Assembly (NCBI GenBank): GCA_047975215.1
Contig: JBKEDD010000090.1
Coordinates: 8,369-72,368, forward strand
Length of the DNA stretch: 64,000 nt
Source of the DNA: JAGRMG01 sp047975215
GTDB taxonomy: Bacteria; Pseudomonadota; Alphaproteobacteria; Rhodobacterales; Rhodobacteraceae
Direction of reading: 5' to 3'
Within the stretch, counting starts at the first letter, position 1, and the number at the start of each line of letters is the position of its first letter. A program made the position numbers and the translations under genes. The notes below the pieces were generated by a model that saw only the letters and a list, made by a program, of their open reading frames with translations, did no database searches and was not told where the DNA came from. Shown piece after piece: positions 48,148 to 57,082 of this stretch.

Positions 48148-49649
48148 CGAAACCAGTTGTCGAGCTTCGCAGTGTCACCAAGGAATTCCACGGCAATCCG
48201 GCAATCAGGAATGTGACATTCGATCTTCACCCCGGAGAAATCCATTCGCTCCTGGGAGAGAATGGGGCCGGAAAATCGACCCTGACCAAAATGATTGCGG
48301 GTGTCTACGAGCCGACCGCGGGAGAAGTGCACTACCTTGGCCGGAAGGTGCAGTTTTCAAGCCCGCAAGAGGCGCTGGAAAACGGCATCGCCATGGTGTT
48401 TCAGGAAACCAGCCTCGTGCCTTCGCTGACCGTGGCACAGAACCTCGAACTCGGGAATGAGAAATTCCTGTCCCGGCTGCGTGGCCTGTACATCTCGGCG
48501 CAGCAGTTTCTGCAGTCGCTGAGTTTCGAAGTCGATCCAACGGCTCTGGTATCGCAACTCGGGGCGGCACAGAAGCAGATGGTCGAAATCGCTCGTGCGG
48601 TGCGCCATAATGCAAAGGTCATCATCTTCGATGAACCGACGGCGACGCTGACGCCGGAAGAGAAATATCACTTCTTCAACCTTGTGAAGCGGCTGAAGAG
48701 CGAAGGCGTTTCCATCGTCTTTATCAGCCATGCGCTCGAAGAGGCGCTGAATATTTCTGACCGGATCACGATCCTGCGCGATGGCGAGCATGTGATTACC
48801 GACCACGTTTCGTCTTTCGACCGGGACAAGATCATCAGCCACATGGTTGGCCGAAATCTGACCGATGAACTTTATGGTGGCGAGGCAGGCAAGGCGCGTA
48901 GCGCGCGGGCTGCCGGCAAAAGGGTTCTGTCGGTTCAGAACCTTTCGATGGGTTCGTTGGTGCGCAACACCTCGTTTTCGGTGTTCGAAGGGCAAGTGAC
49001 CGGTGTGTTCGGGCTTGTTGGTTCTGGCCGGACCGAGACATTCAAGATCATTGCGGGTGTCGTGAAACGTGATTTCTTTCATGGCGGCGAAGTCCGCCTG
49101 AGCGGGCGCCCGGTGCGCTATCGCGTACCGCGCCCGGCGATACACGACGGGGTCGTCTATGTCACCGAAGACCGCAAGGTCGAAGGTTTCTTCGAAACGA
49201 AGTCGATTGCTCAGAATATCTACTCCGGGCTCTTGGGGGCAGGCCTGAATGAGAAATTGGTGATCAGCTATGCCGAAATGACGGAACTGGCGCGGACGTG
49301 GACCGAGCGGCTGAACGTCAAATCCATCGACAACAGTTCCAAGGTGATCGAGCTTTCGGGAGGCAATCAACAGAAGGTGGTGCTGGCCAAGGCCCTGGTC
49401 CAGAAACCCAAGCTGATCATTCTCGACGAGCCGACGCGCGGCGTCGATGTCGGGGCGATTGCCGAGATTCATGAAGTGATCAACGAGCTTGCCGACGCGG
49501 GTCTGCCCGTAGTGATGATCTCATCTTACCTGCCAGAAATCCTTGCACTGTCCGACCGGATACTGGTTTCCCGGCTTGGGCGGGTTGTCGAGGAGTTTTC
49601 CATCGACGAAGCCACCGAAGAAAAGATCATGTACGCAGCGGTGCACTAG
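48144..49649 (+). CDS. Sugar-type ABC transporter ATP-binding protein (two ATPase domains)
   Basis: 501 residues with the RbsA/MglA double-domain design. Domain 1 (~1-245) has Walker A LLGENGAGKSTLTK and Walker B VIIFDEPTATLTPEE with signature LGAAQKQMVEIARA. Domain 2 (~255-501) has the degenerate P-loop FGLVGSGRTETFKII, and LSGGNQQKVVLAKAL with LIILDEPTRGVDVG. This pairing is normal for the family. Coupled by ATGA to the propeller gene, it powers the two permeases. Confidence 0.92.
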   Translation: MTKPVVELRSVTKEFHGNPAIRNVTFDLHPGEIHSLLGENGAGKSTLTKMIAGVYEPTAGEVHYLGRKVQFSSPQEALENGIAMVFQETSLVPSLTVAQNLELGNEKFLSRLRGLYISAQQFLQSLSFEVDPTALVSQLGAAQKQMVEIARAVRHNAKVIIFDEPTATLTPEEKYHFFNLVKRLKSEGVSIVFISHALEEALNISDRITILRDGEHVITDHVSSFDRDKIISHMVGRNLTDELYGGEAGKARSARAAGKRVLSVQNLSMGSLVRNTSFSVFEGQVTGVFGLVGSGRTETFKIIAGVVKRDFFHGGEVRLSGRPVRYRVPRPAIHDGVVYVTEDRKVEGFFETKSIAQNIYSGLLGAGLNEKLVISYAEMTELARTWTERLNVKSIDNSSKVIELSGGNQQKVVLAKALVQKPKLIILDEPTRGVDVGAIAEIHEVINELADAGLPVVMISSYLPEILALSDRILVSRLGRVVEEFSIDEATEEKIMYAAVH

Positions 49650-49671
49650 GTCAGCGCAAAGGGAGAATGCC

Positions 49672-50799
49672 ATGAAGATGAAAGCCGCTGTTCTGGAAGA
49701 AATCGGCCGCCCCGGTCCATACGCGCAATCCCGGCCGATATCGGTTTGCGACGTCGATCTGGATGGACCGCGAGATGGCGAGGTATTGATCAAGGTCGCC
49801 GCCGCCGGGCTGTGCCATTCCGACCTGTCCGTCATCAACGGCGACCGCCCCCGTCAGCTGCCCCTTGTCATGGGCCATGAAAGCGCCGGCGTGATTCAGG
49901 CGGTCGGCCCCGATGTGGACAGGTTCGAACCAGGCGATCACGTGATCACGGTCTTCGTGCCAAGCTGTGGGCATTGCGGACCATGCCGCCAGGGACGCCC
50001 TGCATTGTGCGAGCCGGGCGCGGCCGCGAACGGATCTGGTATGCTGATCGGTGGCGGCTCGCGGCTCAGCCGCAATGGCGAAAAGGTCTTTCACATGACA
50101 GGTGTGTCGTGTTTTGCCGAATATGCCACCGTGTCCCAGAATTCGCTGGTGAAGATCGATAGCTCGATCCCGCTTGATATCGCGGCGCTGATGGGTTGTG
50201 CCGTGTTGACAGGGGCAGGGGCGGTTTTCAACACCGGCGACGTATGTCCGGGGTGCACGACTGCCGTGGTCGGCCTTGGCGGCGTCGGGCTTTCAGCCGT
50301 GATGGCGGCCCGTGTTGCCGGTGCCGAGAAAATCGTTGCTGTCGATATCCTTCCCGAGAAACTGGAACTCGCCAAAGACCTTGGCGCGACGCATGTGTTC
50401 GATTCCTCCAGGGAAGGAGCTTTGGAAGAATTGCGCGACCTTACGTCGGGTGGTGTCGACACGGCGATGGATTTCACGGGCAATGTGAACGCCCTGCGCT
50501 TTGCCTATGATGCCACGCGGCGGGGCGGGGTGACTGTAACGGCGGGCCTTCCCAATCCGATGGCGACACTTCAGATCCCCGCTGTGGGCCTGACCGGCGA
50601 AGAGCGTACGCTGAAAGGTTCCTATCTCGGTTCGGGAGTTCCCGCCCGGGACATTCCGCGATTTCTCGGGCTCTACAACCAGGGGCGGCTACCGGTGCAG
50701 CGACTGATGACCGAAAAGATACGTCTGGAGGATATCAACCAGGGCTTTGACCGGCTGCATGAAGGCAAGGCGATCCGCCAGGTCATCGACTTCAGCTAG
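49672..50799 (+). CDS. Zinc-dependent alcohol dehydrogenase
   Basis: 375 residues from ATG 49672 with AAGGGAG. Medium-chain ADH of the class III-like subgroup: catalytic zinc Cys in AAGLCHSDLSVING and GHESAGV, structural zinc cysteines at about Cys99, 102, 105 and 113 (CGHCGPCRQGRPALC), and NAD fold GLGGVGLSAVMAARVAGAEK with the following D of VAVDILPEK selecting NAD. It would oxidise an alcohol from the imported compound to an aldehyde, which the next gene's product could oxidise to an acid. Confidence 0.92.
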   Translation: MKMKAAVLEEIGRPGPYAQSRPISVCDVDLDGPRDGEVLIKVAAAGLCHSDLSVINGDRPRQLPLVMGHESAGVIQAVGPDVDRFEPGDHVITVFVPSCGHCGPCRQGRPALCEPGAAANGSGMLIGGGSRLSRNGEKVFHMTGVSCFAEYATVSQNSLVKIDSSIPLDIAALMGCAVLTGAGAVFNTGDVCPGCTTAVVGLGGVGLSAVMAARVAGAEKIVAVDILPEKLELAKDLGATHVFDSSREGALEELRDLTSGGVDTAMDFTGNVNALRFAYDATRRGGVTVTAGLPNPMATLQIPAVGLTGEERTLKGSYLGSGVPARDIPRFLGLYNQGRLPVQRLMTEKIRLEDINQGFDRLHEGKAIRQVIDFS

Positions 50800-50816
50800 G
50801 AACGAGAGGAATATCA

Positions 50817-52313
50817 ATGGAGCGCGCGAAAGGAATCCAGACCTACAGCTGCTACATCAACGGCGCATGGGTGGAATCGGCAACCGGCGAGTATTTCGAA
50901 AGCGATGATCCGTTCACATCGAAGGCCTGGGCGCGAATTCCGCGTTGCGGCAGCGAAGATGTGGACCGAGCGGTCGAGGCTGTGAACAGGGCGCTGATCG
51001 CGGGGGAATGGGCGAACATGCACCCGACGCAGCGTGGGCGCTTGCTGAACCGCTTTGCCGACATTCTCGAGCGCGAGGCAGACTTGCTGGCGCGGGTAGA
51101 GGTGCAGGACAACGGCAAGCTATATGCCGAGATGCGCGCGCAAACCGGGTATCTGCCGCAGTGGTACCGGTATTTCGCCGGCCTTTGCGACAAGATTGAA
51201 GGTGCGGTTGTCCCGATCGACAAGCCCGACATGTTCACCTACACCATGCATGTTCCTGTTGGTGTCGTGGCAGCGATCACCCCATGGAACTCTCCGCTTC
51301 TCCTCACCACCTGGAAGCTTGCCCCGGCGCTTGCGGCAGGCTGTACTGTGGTTCTCAAACCATCGGAATTCACTTCTGCATCTACTCTGGAGTTCTGCAG
51401 GCTGGCCGAGGAAGCGGGTTTCCCGCCGGGCGTCATCAACGCGGTGACCGGTTTTGGTGCCGAGGTCGGCGCGCCATTGGCCGAGCACAAAGGAGTGCAC
51501 AAGATCGCTTTCACCGGCGGCGATGCCAGCGGAAGGCACATCGCCCGGGCGGCCATGGGCACGTTCAAGCGCATGACACTCGAACTAGGCGGCAAGTCGG
51601 CACAGCTTGTCTTTCCCGATGTGAATGTCGAAAGCGCCGCGCGCGGTGTTGTCTCGGGCATTTTTGCCGCTACCGGGCAGACCTGCATCGCAGGATCGAG
51701 GGTGCTCGTGCATGAGGATGTGCATGATGCTTTCGTGGAGTCCTTTCTCGACCTGGCGAAAACCGCGCGTATCGGGGATCCGATGGATAGCACCACGCAG
51801 ATCGGTCCGGTTACCACGAAGCCGCAGTTCGAACGGATACTCTCCTGTATTGAAACCGCACGCGCCGAAGGCGCTGAATGCGTGCTTGGCGGCGGCCCGT
51901 CGGAAAGGCCAGAGTGTGCCGACGGGCGGTTTATCGAACCGACCGTGTTTACCGGTGTTTCAAACACGATGCAGATCGCCCAGCAGGAAGTACTCGGTCC
52001 CGTCCTGTCGGTCATCAAGTTTCGTGAAGAGGAAGAGGCTTATGCGTTAGCCAATGACACCGACTACGGATTGGCCGCCGGCATCTGGACCACAAACCAA
52101 GGGCGAATGTTCCGCGCGGCCAAGGCGCTGCGCGCGGGCAATATCTGGACCAACTGCTATCGCGCGGTGTCCTATATGGTGCCGTTTGGCGGTTTCAAAT
52201 CATCGGGCATTGGCCGCGAAAGCGGCCAGGAGGCGATCCACGAGTATCTCGAAACGAAATCGGTCTGGATGGATTATGGCGCCGGTCCGGCCAACCCGTT
52301 CATCCTGCGTTAG
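50817..52313 (+). CDS. Aldehyde dehydrogenase
   Basis: 498 residues, the normal length for the NAD(P)-dependent ALDH superfamily. Catalytic cysteine at about Cys290 (AATGQTCIAGSRVLV) and general-base Glu256 (LELGGKSAQLVF) are in place, as is TPWNSPLLLTTWKLAPALAA. The final FGGFKSSGIGRESGQEAIHE is typical of betaine-aldehyde/benzaldehyde-type members. GAGAGGAA ribosome site; 17 bases after the ADH. Together they convert an alcohol to its carboxylic acid. Confidence 0.93.
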   Translation: MERAKGIQTYSCYINGAWVESATGEYFESDDPFTSKAWARIPRCGSEDVDRAVEAVNRALIAGEWANMHPTQRGRLLNRFADILEREADLLARVEVQDNGKLYAEMRAQTGYLPQWYRYFAGLCDKIEGAVVPIDKPDMFTYTMHVPVGVVAAITPWNSPLLLTTWKLAPALAAGCTVVLKPSEFTSASTLEFCRLAEEAGFPPGVINAVTGFGAEVGAPLAEHKGVHKIAFTGGDASGRHIARAAMGTFKRMTLELGGKSAQLVFPDVNVESAARGVVSGIFAATGQTCIAGSRVLVHEDVHDAFVESFLDLAKTARIGDPMDSTTQIGPVTTKPQFERILSCIETARAEGAECVLGGGPSERPECADGRFIEPTVFTGVSNTMQIAQQEVLGPVLSVIKFREEEEAYALANDTDYGLAAGIWTTNQGRMFRAAKALRAGNIWTNCYRAVSYMVPFGGFKSSGIGRESGQEAIHEYLETKSVWMDYGAGPANPFILR

Positions 52314-52339
52314 TTGCCCGCCCGGGTGGCAAGTCCCGC

Positions 52340-52356
52340 TATAGGCAATACCTATA
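52340..52356. promoter_or_regulatory. Palindrome, candidate LysR operator
   Basis: TATAGG-CAATA-CCTATA is a perfect 6-bp inverted repeat in the gap between the ALDH stop and the LysR start, and it contains a T-N11-A pattern (T52342, A52354). This fits autoregulation by the LysR protein encoded just downstream. Confidence 0.5.
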
Positions 52357-52447
52357 TCTGTTGAATGGCGTTGCCATGTCTGGTCTATAGTCGGATCAAC
52401 GGTGCATCGGCTCGCGGTCCATGTGCCTTTGCACGCACGAGGCCAGT

Positions 52448-53389
52448 TTGGACATACGCCAACTTCGTTACTTCGTTGCCATCGCCGAGGCGCGTTCGCT
52501 TTCCGAAGCCGCGCGCAAGCTGCATGTCGCCCAACCTTCGCTGTCCCAGCACCTTTCCAATATGGAACGGGAACTGAATGTCAAACTGGTCGAGCGTTCT
52601 CCGCGCGGATCGGTGTTGACTGCCGAGGGCAAAATCCTGCTGCGAAACGCTCAGGAAATCTGCGGCAAGCTCGAACAGTGCATTTCCCAGATCAGGGAAC
52701 TCTCCGGGGAGTTCAACGGAAATGTGAGGTTTGGAATGCCGCCATCGGTATCCATGGTCATGTCCGTTCCACTGGCCGAAACCGTTCGGCTCGATCTTCC
52801 CAAGGTGCGGCTTCGCGCGAGCGAAGCCATGAGCGGGTTTATCAAGACCTGGGTCGACGACGGAACCGTTGAGATAGGATTTCTCTACGATCTGACCGGG
52901 GCCGAGCATTTCTCGGCCACGCATATCCTGAACGAGCATTTGTTCTTTTTCTCAGCGCCCGATGCCTGGCCCTTGGAGACTGACCCCGGGGCGCCTGTGG
53001 CAATGGGCGATCTGGAGGGCATTGAGCTTGTCCTGCCGGGTGAACCGCATGGCTTGCGAAGAATAATCGAAAACGCAGCGCAGAGGGCGAGAGTGAGCCT
53101 GAACGTGACGACGGAACTGGATGCCATGACCCAGATCAAGGAACTGGTCGCAAGGGGGTCGGGGCATTCGATCTTTGCGCCCGCGGCCTGTCGCGATTTC
53201 GTTGATGCGGGTCGTTTGCTGAAAGCGCCGATTGTGAACCCAATCATCGATCGGCCGGTCTATCTGGTGCGAAATCCGTTGGTGGTTCAGAGCCGGGCCT
53301 GCGCGGCGGTGGAGAAAATCACTCTACAGGTGGCCCGTGAAATGGTGCGCAGAGGCATCTGGGAAGGCCAGCTCGTCGAGGAGAGCTGA
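52448..53389 (+). CDS. LysR-family regulator of the CUT2/dehydrogenase locus
   Basis: 313 residues from a TTG at 52448: homology starts at LDIRQLRYFVAIAEARSLSE and GAGG lies five bases before; a GTG 27 bases upstream is the alternative. Standard winged helix (AARKLHVAQPSLSQHLSNME) and effector domain (SGEFNGNVRFGMPPSVSMVM). It resembles the CatM/NAC-like or GbpR groups. It sits after the transport and dehydrogenase genes and convergent with a PrpD-type gene, so it may control either or both. Confidence 0.88.
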   Translation: MDIRQLRYFVAIAEARSLSEAARKLHVAQPSLSQHLSNMERELNVKLVERSPRGSVLTAEGKILLRNAQEICGKLEQCISQIRELSGEFNGNVRFGMPPSVSMVMSVPLAETVRLDLPKVRLRASEAMSGFIKTWVDDGTVEIGFLYDLTGAEHFSATHILNEHLFFFSAPDAWPLETDPGAPVAMGDLEGIELVLPGEPHGLRRIIENAAQRARVSLNVTTELDAMTQIKELVARGSGHSIFAPAACRDFVDAGRLLKAPIVNPIIDRPVYLVRNPLVVQSRACAAVEKITLQVAREMVRRGIWEGQLVEES

Positions 53390-53399
53390 CAACAATGCG

Positions 53400-53444
53400 T
53401 TTCCATCGTCATGGAAATCCGTACCTGATGGCGATGATCAGGTA
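53400..53444. terminator. Double hairpin between convergent LysR and MmgE/PrpD genes
   Basis: TTTCCAT (53400-53406) pairs with ATGGAAA (53411-53417) around CGTC, and TACCTGAT (53422-53429) pairs with ATCAGGTA (53437-53444) around seven bases. Both stems are perfect and lie between two converging genes, a good place for a bidirectional terminator. Confidence 0.6.
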
Positions 53445-53467
53445 TTCCGCGCGTATTACCGGTCGAG

Positions 53468-54793
53468 TCACGATTCGACGCTGCTGTCTTGGGCCCTGAC
53501 AATCGTTCCGATCTCTGAAGCACGCATCGTTTCCAGCCTCTCCATGACCTCGTGCAGATTGTCGGCGTTCACGCCCAATACTGCTCCGGCCTTCTCACGC
53601 AGCTTTGCCTTGAGAATGGCATGGGTGGGGCGCAACGCGAGGTCATGCGAGAAAGGGATCGTCTGGCCATCGGCAAAGACCACTTCCCCTTCGGCCTGCA
53701 TGTCGGAAAGGTTCTCGTCGCCGGTCACGACAACCTTTTTCGCAAGGGCCGCAATAGTTGGATCATTGGTGATCGCATCGCTGTAGGTCGAAAGTGCGCT
53801 TGTGTTGTGCCCCTTGACTACCATGCCGGCGAGCCACGGGTAACTGAACTTTACCTCGAGCCCCGTTTGAGGTGCCGGGATATTGCACACTTTCAGCCAG
53901 CGCGGATTGGTGCGCAAACGAAGTACGGAAATCTTGTCTGCAAGTCCTGCAATGCGAGGCTGGATTTTCAGCAGCGCTTCAATCATTGCGTGCGTGCCGT
54001 GGCAGCAAGCGTGAAACTTGTAGCTGATATCGCCGAACATGAACGTCCCTGCCGGTACGATGTCACAGCCTGCCGCGTCGCTATGGGTGGCCACGAATCC
54101 TTGATCTCCCATCAGACCGTCAACGCAGGAAGACATGCCCAGTTGTGCGAGTTTGGCGCATTCAACCCCGTTTGATGCTGCGATTCCGGCGTTGTAGGGC
54201 TTGCCCATTGTCCCGAACTGCGATTTCAATCCGGATGCACGAGTGCTGCAAAAGCCCAATGCCATGCGCATCTCGTTCGGGTCGAGCCCATATAGCCGCC
54301 CGGCCGCCACGGTTGCGCCGAAGGCTCCTGCCGTCGCTGTCTGGTGATATCCACGGTTGTAGTGAGCTGATCCAAGTGCCATTCCGATACGGATCGAGGT
54401 TTCGGCACCCAGGAGAAATGCCTTGATCATTTCCTGTGCCGTTGCCCCGGTTTCTTCCGCCACGGCAAGGGCGGCCGGGAAAATACCCACAGAAAGATGC
54501 CCGATATGAGCGAAATGAGTATCGTCGTAGTCGAGCGCATGGCTGGTTGAGCCATTGACCAACGCGGCCATCCGGGTGGGTGCCATACCGCCGCCAAAGA
54601 TCGAGGCGGCAGGTTCGCCGGCTTCCGAGGCAGCCAGTTTTCGAAGTTTGCCAGCGAGCGGTTCTTCCACGCCCGCAAGGCCGCAAATCATCCAGTCATA
54701 TAGCGAAAGCTGCGCAGTTGATATCGCATCGGGCAGTAGGGCATTGTCCGGCAGCGCGGCCATGTCCAGAACTGTGTCCATCAACTTCGACAT
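53468..54793 (-). CDS. MmgE/PrpD family protein
   Basis: 441 residues. Family blocks: NGSTSHALDYDDTHFAHIGH with the His/Asp cluster of the PrpD active site, RIGMALGSAHYNRGYHQTAT, GAFGATVAAGRLYGLD, FGTMGKPYNAGIAASNGVEC and KFHACCHGTHAMIEALL. Members include 2-methylcitrate dehydratase, cis-aconitate decarboxylase and iminodisuccinate epimerase, so the exact reaction (hydration, decarboxylation or epimerisation of a polycarboxylate) is open. It is a lone gene convergent with LysR. Confidence 0.88.
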   Translation of the reverse strand: MSKLMDTVLDMAALPDNALLPDAISTAQLSLYDWMICGLAGVEEPLAGKLRKLAASEAGEPAASIFGGGMAPTRMAALVNGSTSHALDYDDTHFAHIGHLSVGIFPAALAVAEETGATAQEMIKAFLLGAETSIRIGMALGSAHYNRGYHQTATAGAFGATVAAGRLYGLDPNEMRMALGFCSTRASGLKSQFGTMGKPYNAGIAASNGVECAKLAQLGMSSCVDGLMGDQGFVATHSDAAGCDIVPAGTFMFGDISYKFHACCHGTHAMIEALLKIQPRIAGLADKISVLRLRTNPRWLKVCNIPAPQTGLEVKFSYPWLAGMVVKGHNTSALSTYSDAITNDPTIAALAKKVVVTGDENLSDMQAEGEVVFADGQTIPFSHDLALRPTHAILKAKLREKAGAVLGVNADNLHEVMERLETMRASEIGTIVRAQDSSVES

Positions 54794-55142
54794 ACTGGCC
54801 CCCCAGTCTTCGCATCCTGTTGAGGACTGGCTTTGACGGCAGGTGTTGTCAAGCCAAACGGTATCGTCGGGGCAGGGGAGACCACCAGCAGCAGATTCAC
54901 GCCTTCACCGATCACTGGAACCACCGGGTCTGCCATGAAAGCCTGCACAACCTCGCATCCGCCATGTCTGGTTCGGGCGCGGCCAGACCGTTTTGAAACA
55001 ACGCGAAACAATCAAACGCAAGACCATCGAAAACCGGCGCCTGTCTCACCGCGAATCCGCCGCGGGAAAATGCCTGCTTGCGAAGCTCATGGCGTGGATT
55101 AGATATCTCCCGGACACACCATGTTTCGTACCAGGAGATCCC
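54794..55142. other. Intergenic stretch, no gene recognised
   Basis: 349 bases between the start of the PrpD gene and the MliC-like gene. Short open frames run through it on both strands, including one that leads into the MliC start (KQRETIKRKTIENRRLSHRE), but none matches a family. An AGGAG ribosome site at the right end belongs to the MliC gene. Confidence 0.5.
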
Positions 55143-55508
55143 ATGACGCGTATCGGTATTATCGCACTTGCCATGTTCGTCGGCGCCGAGATGGCAACGG
55201 CACAAGTCGGCCTGTCAATTCCCTTGGGAACAGGCGCCACCAGCAGTCTCAACTCGAAAATCTATACCTGCGACGCGGGAGAGCCGTTTTCCGTCCAGTA
55301 TGTCAATTCGGGCGCAAATGCGCTTGCTATCCTTCCGGTCGGCGGCGAAGCAAGGGTATTCGTGAACGTCGTTTCCGGGTCGGGTGCGAAGTATGCCTCG
55401 GGTTCGCATGTGTGGTGGACGAAGGGTGAAGAGGCGACCCTGGAAGACGAAATGGAAACGGGAAGCCGTATGACCTGCAAGGTGACAGATGCCCTGCCGT
55501 CGGACTGA
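55143..55508 (+). CDS. MliC-family lysozyme inhibitor-like secreted protein
   Basis: 121 residues with a Sec signal peptide (TRIGIIALAMFVGAEMATAQ). No lipobox cysteine, so it is probably soluble in the periplasm rather than a lipoprotein like E. coli MliC. The MliC fold pattern is clear: YTCDAGEPFSVQYVNSGANA, LAILPVGGEARVFVNVVSGS, SHVWWTKGEEATLEDE and MTCK, with two cysteines likely forming the family disulfide. The proteins block c-type lysozyme. AGGAG ribosome site before ATG 55143. Confidence 0.8.
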   Translation: MTRIGIIALAMFVGAEMATAQVGLSIPLGTGATSSLNSKIYTCDAGEPFSVQYVNSGANALAILPVGGEARVFVNVVSGSGAKYASGSHVWWTKGEEATLEDEMETGSRMTCKVTDALPSD

Positions 55509-55668
55509 CGGGGCGAAAGCGGACCTGTCGCTGCACGTTTAGGCGCGACCTTGTCAGATTCCGGCAGCGTCGTATTCACGGGCCATGGCGGCGCTGCGCG
55601 CGAGGTTTGTGACCGTCGGAAACGGGGCAGGCGCGCCCACCGCGTCCGGGAAACCGCGCGGCCTTGCG

Positions 55669-56361
55669 TCAGCCGAGGGCATAGCCGGCGCCGCGGACGG
55701 TGCGCAGCGGATCGTCACCGCCGTGCTGGCGCAGTGCCTTGCGCAGACGGCCGATATGGACATCGACGGTTCGGGTTTCGACATAGATGTCGCGGCCCCA
55801 GACCCGATCAAGCAACTGCTCGCGGCTAAGCACACGCCCGGGCTTTTCCATCAGGCTCGCGAGTAGCCGGAATTCGGTCGGGCCGAGGGTCACATCCTTG
55901 CCCGCACGGGTGACGCGGTGGGTTTCGCCGTCAAGTTGGATATCCTCGAACTCCAGCAGGGCGCCGGCCGCCAAGGGCCGCACCCGCCGCAGAAGGGCAC
56001 GAACACGGGCCATGAGTTCGGCCACGGAATAGGGTTTGGATACATAATCGTCGGCGCCGGTTTCCAGACCACGGACAAGGTCGGGCTCGTCCGAACGGGC
56101 CGAAAGCATGATGACCGGAATGCCTCTTGTCTCGCGGCTGGCCTTAAGGCGACGGCAGACCTCGATCCCCGAAAGCCTGGGCATCATCCAGTCGAGGATG
56201 ATCAGGTCGGGCGGATCTTCATGGGCCAGCAGCATAGCCGCCTCGCCGTCAACCGCCTCGGTCACGCGGTAGCCTTCGGCGGTGAGGTTATAGCCGATGA
56301 CCTCGCGCTGCGCGGACTCGTCCTCAACCAGCAGGATAAGGGGGCGGCTCATGGTGGTCAT
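55669..56361 (-). CDS. phoB: Phosphate regulon response regulator PhoB
   Basis: 230 residues. Receiver domain ~5-122 with phosphoacceptor Asp57 (LIILDWMMPRLSG), Lys in YVSKPYSVAELM, and an OmpR/PhoB winged-helix domain (~135-228; LGPTEFRLLASLMEKPGRVL, RTVDVHIGRLRKAL). When phosphorylated by PhoR it binds PHO boxes such as the one upstream of pstS. The ATG at 56361 overlaps the phoU stop (ATGA). Confidence 0.95.
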   Translation of the reverse strand: MTTMSRPLILLVEDESAQREVIGYNLTAEGYRVTEAVDGEAAMLLAHEDPPDLIILDWMMPRLSGIEVCRRLKASRETRGIPVIMLSARSDEPDLVRGLETGADDYVSKPYSVAELMARVRALLRRVRPLAAGALLEFEDIQLDGETHRVTRAGKDVTLGPTEFRLLASLMEKPGRVLSREQLLDRVWGRDIYVETRTVDVHIGRLRKALRQHGGDDPLRTVRGAGYALG

Positions 56362-57071
56362 GCGCTCCCGCGTGCGCTGGCGGTGTTGTCGGCCTTCGGA
56401 CGGTCGCCGTCCGGCAGCGCGCCGGTCGCGAGATAGATCACCTGCTCTGCGATGCCGGTGGCATGATCGCCCATGCGTTCGATATTCTTGGCGATGAAAT
56501 GCAGGTGCATACAGGCCGAGATATTGCGCGGATCCTCCATCATGTGGGTGAGGAATTCGCGGAACAGGGTATTGTACATCTGGTCCACGTCGTGATCGCC
56601 CAGCCGAACCTCTTCGGCCAGTTCCGCGTCGCGCTGGATATAGGCGTCGAGCACCTGTTTCAACTGTAGCTGTACCGCCTTGCCCATGCGGCGGATCGAA
56701 CCTGTCGCCCCCTCGACCGGGGGCATGCTTGACAGCACGTCCGCGCGTTTGGCGAGGTTCTTGGCATAGTCGCCGCAGCGTTCCAGCGCGGCGGCGATCT
56801 TCATCGCGCTCAGCACCGTGCGCAGGTCGTCCGCCGTAGGTGCACGCAGGGCGATCAGGCGGGCCGCCTCGATGTTTATCCGCTCTTCGAGCGCGTCGAT
56901 TTCGGCGTCGCCGCTGCTCACCTCGGCCGCCAGATCAACGTCGCGGGTTTCCAGCGCGCGGACCGCGCCGAGGATGGCGGCTTCGACCAGCCCGCCCATG
57001 CGTGTGATCATTGCCTGGATGGCCTCGAGGTCATGGTCGAAGGCGGTGGCGATATGCTGTCTGGTTGTCAT
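56358..57071 (-). CDS. phoU: Phosphate signalling protein PhoU
   Basis: 237 residues, two PhoU three-helix bundles. The metal-binding acidic motif of the first bundle is seen near ETRDVDLAAEVSSGDAEIDA and of the second near QRDAELAEEVRLGDHDVDQM. PhoU couples Pst transporter activity to PhoR inhibition when phosphate is ample. It lies between pstB (11 bases) and phoB. Confidence 0.94.
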   Translation of the reverse strand: MTTRQHIATAFDHDLEAIQAMITRMGGLVEAAILGAVRALETRDVDLAAEVSSGDAEIDALEERINIEAARLIALRAPTADDLRTVLSAMKIAAALERCGDYAKNLAKRADVLSSMPPVEGATGSIRRMGKAVQLQLKQVLDAYIQRDAELAEEVRLGDHDVDQMYNTLFREFLTHMMEDPRNISACMHLHFIAKNIERMGDHATGIAEQVIYLATGALPDGDRPKADNTASARGSA

Positions 57072-57082
57072 GTCGGGTTCCT

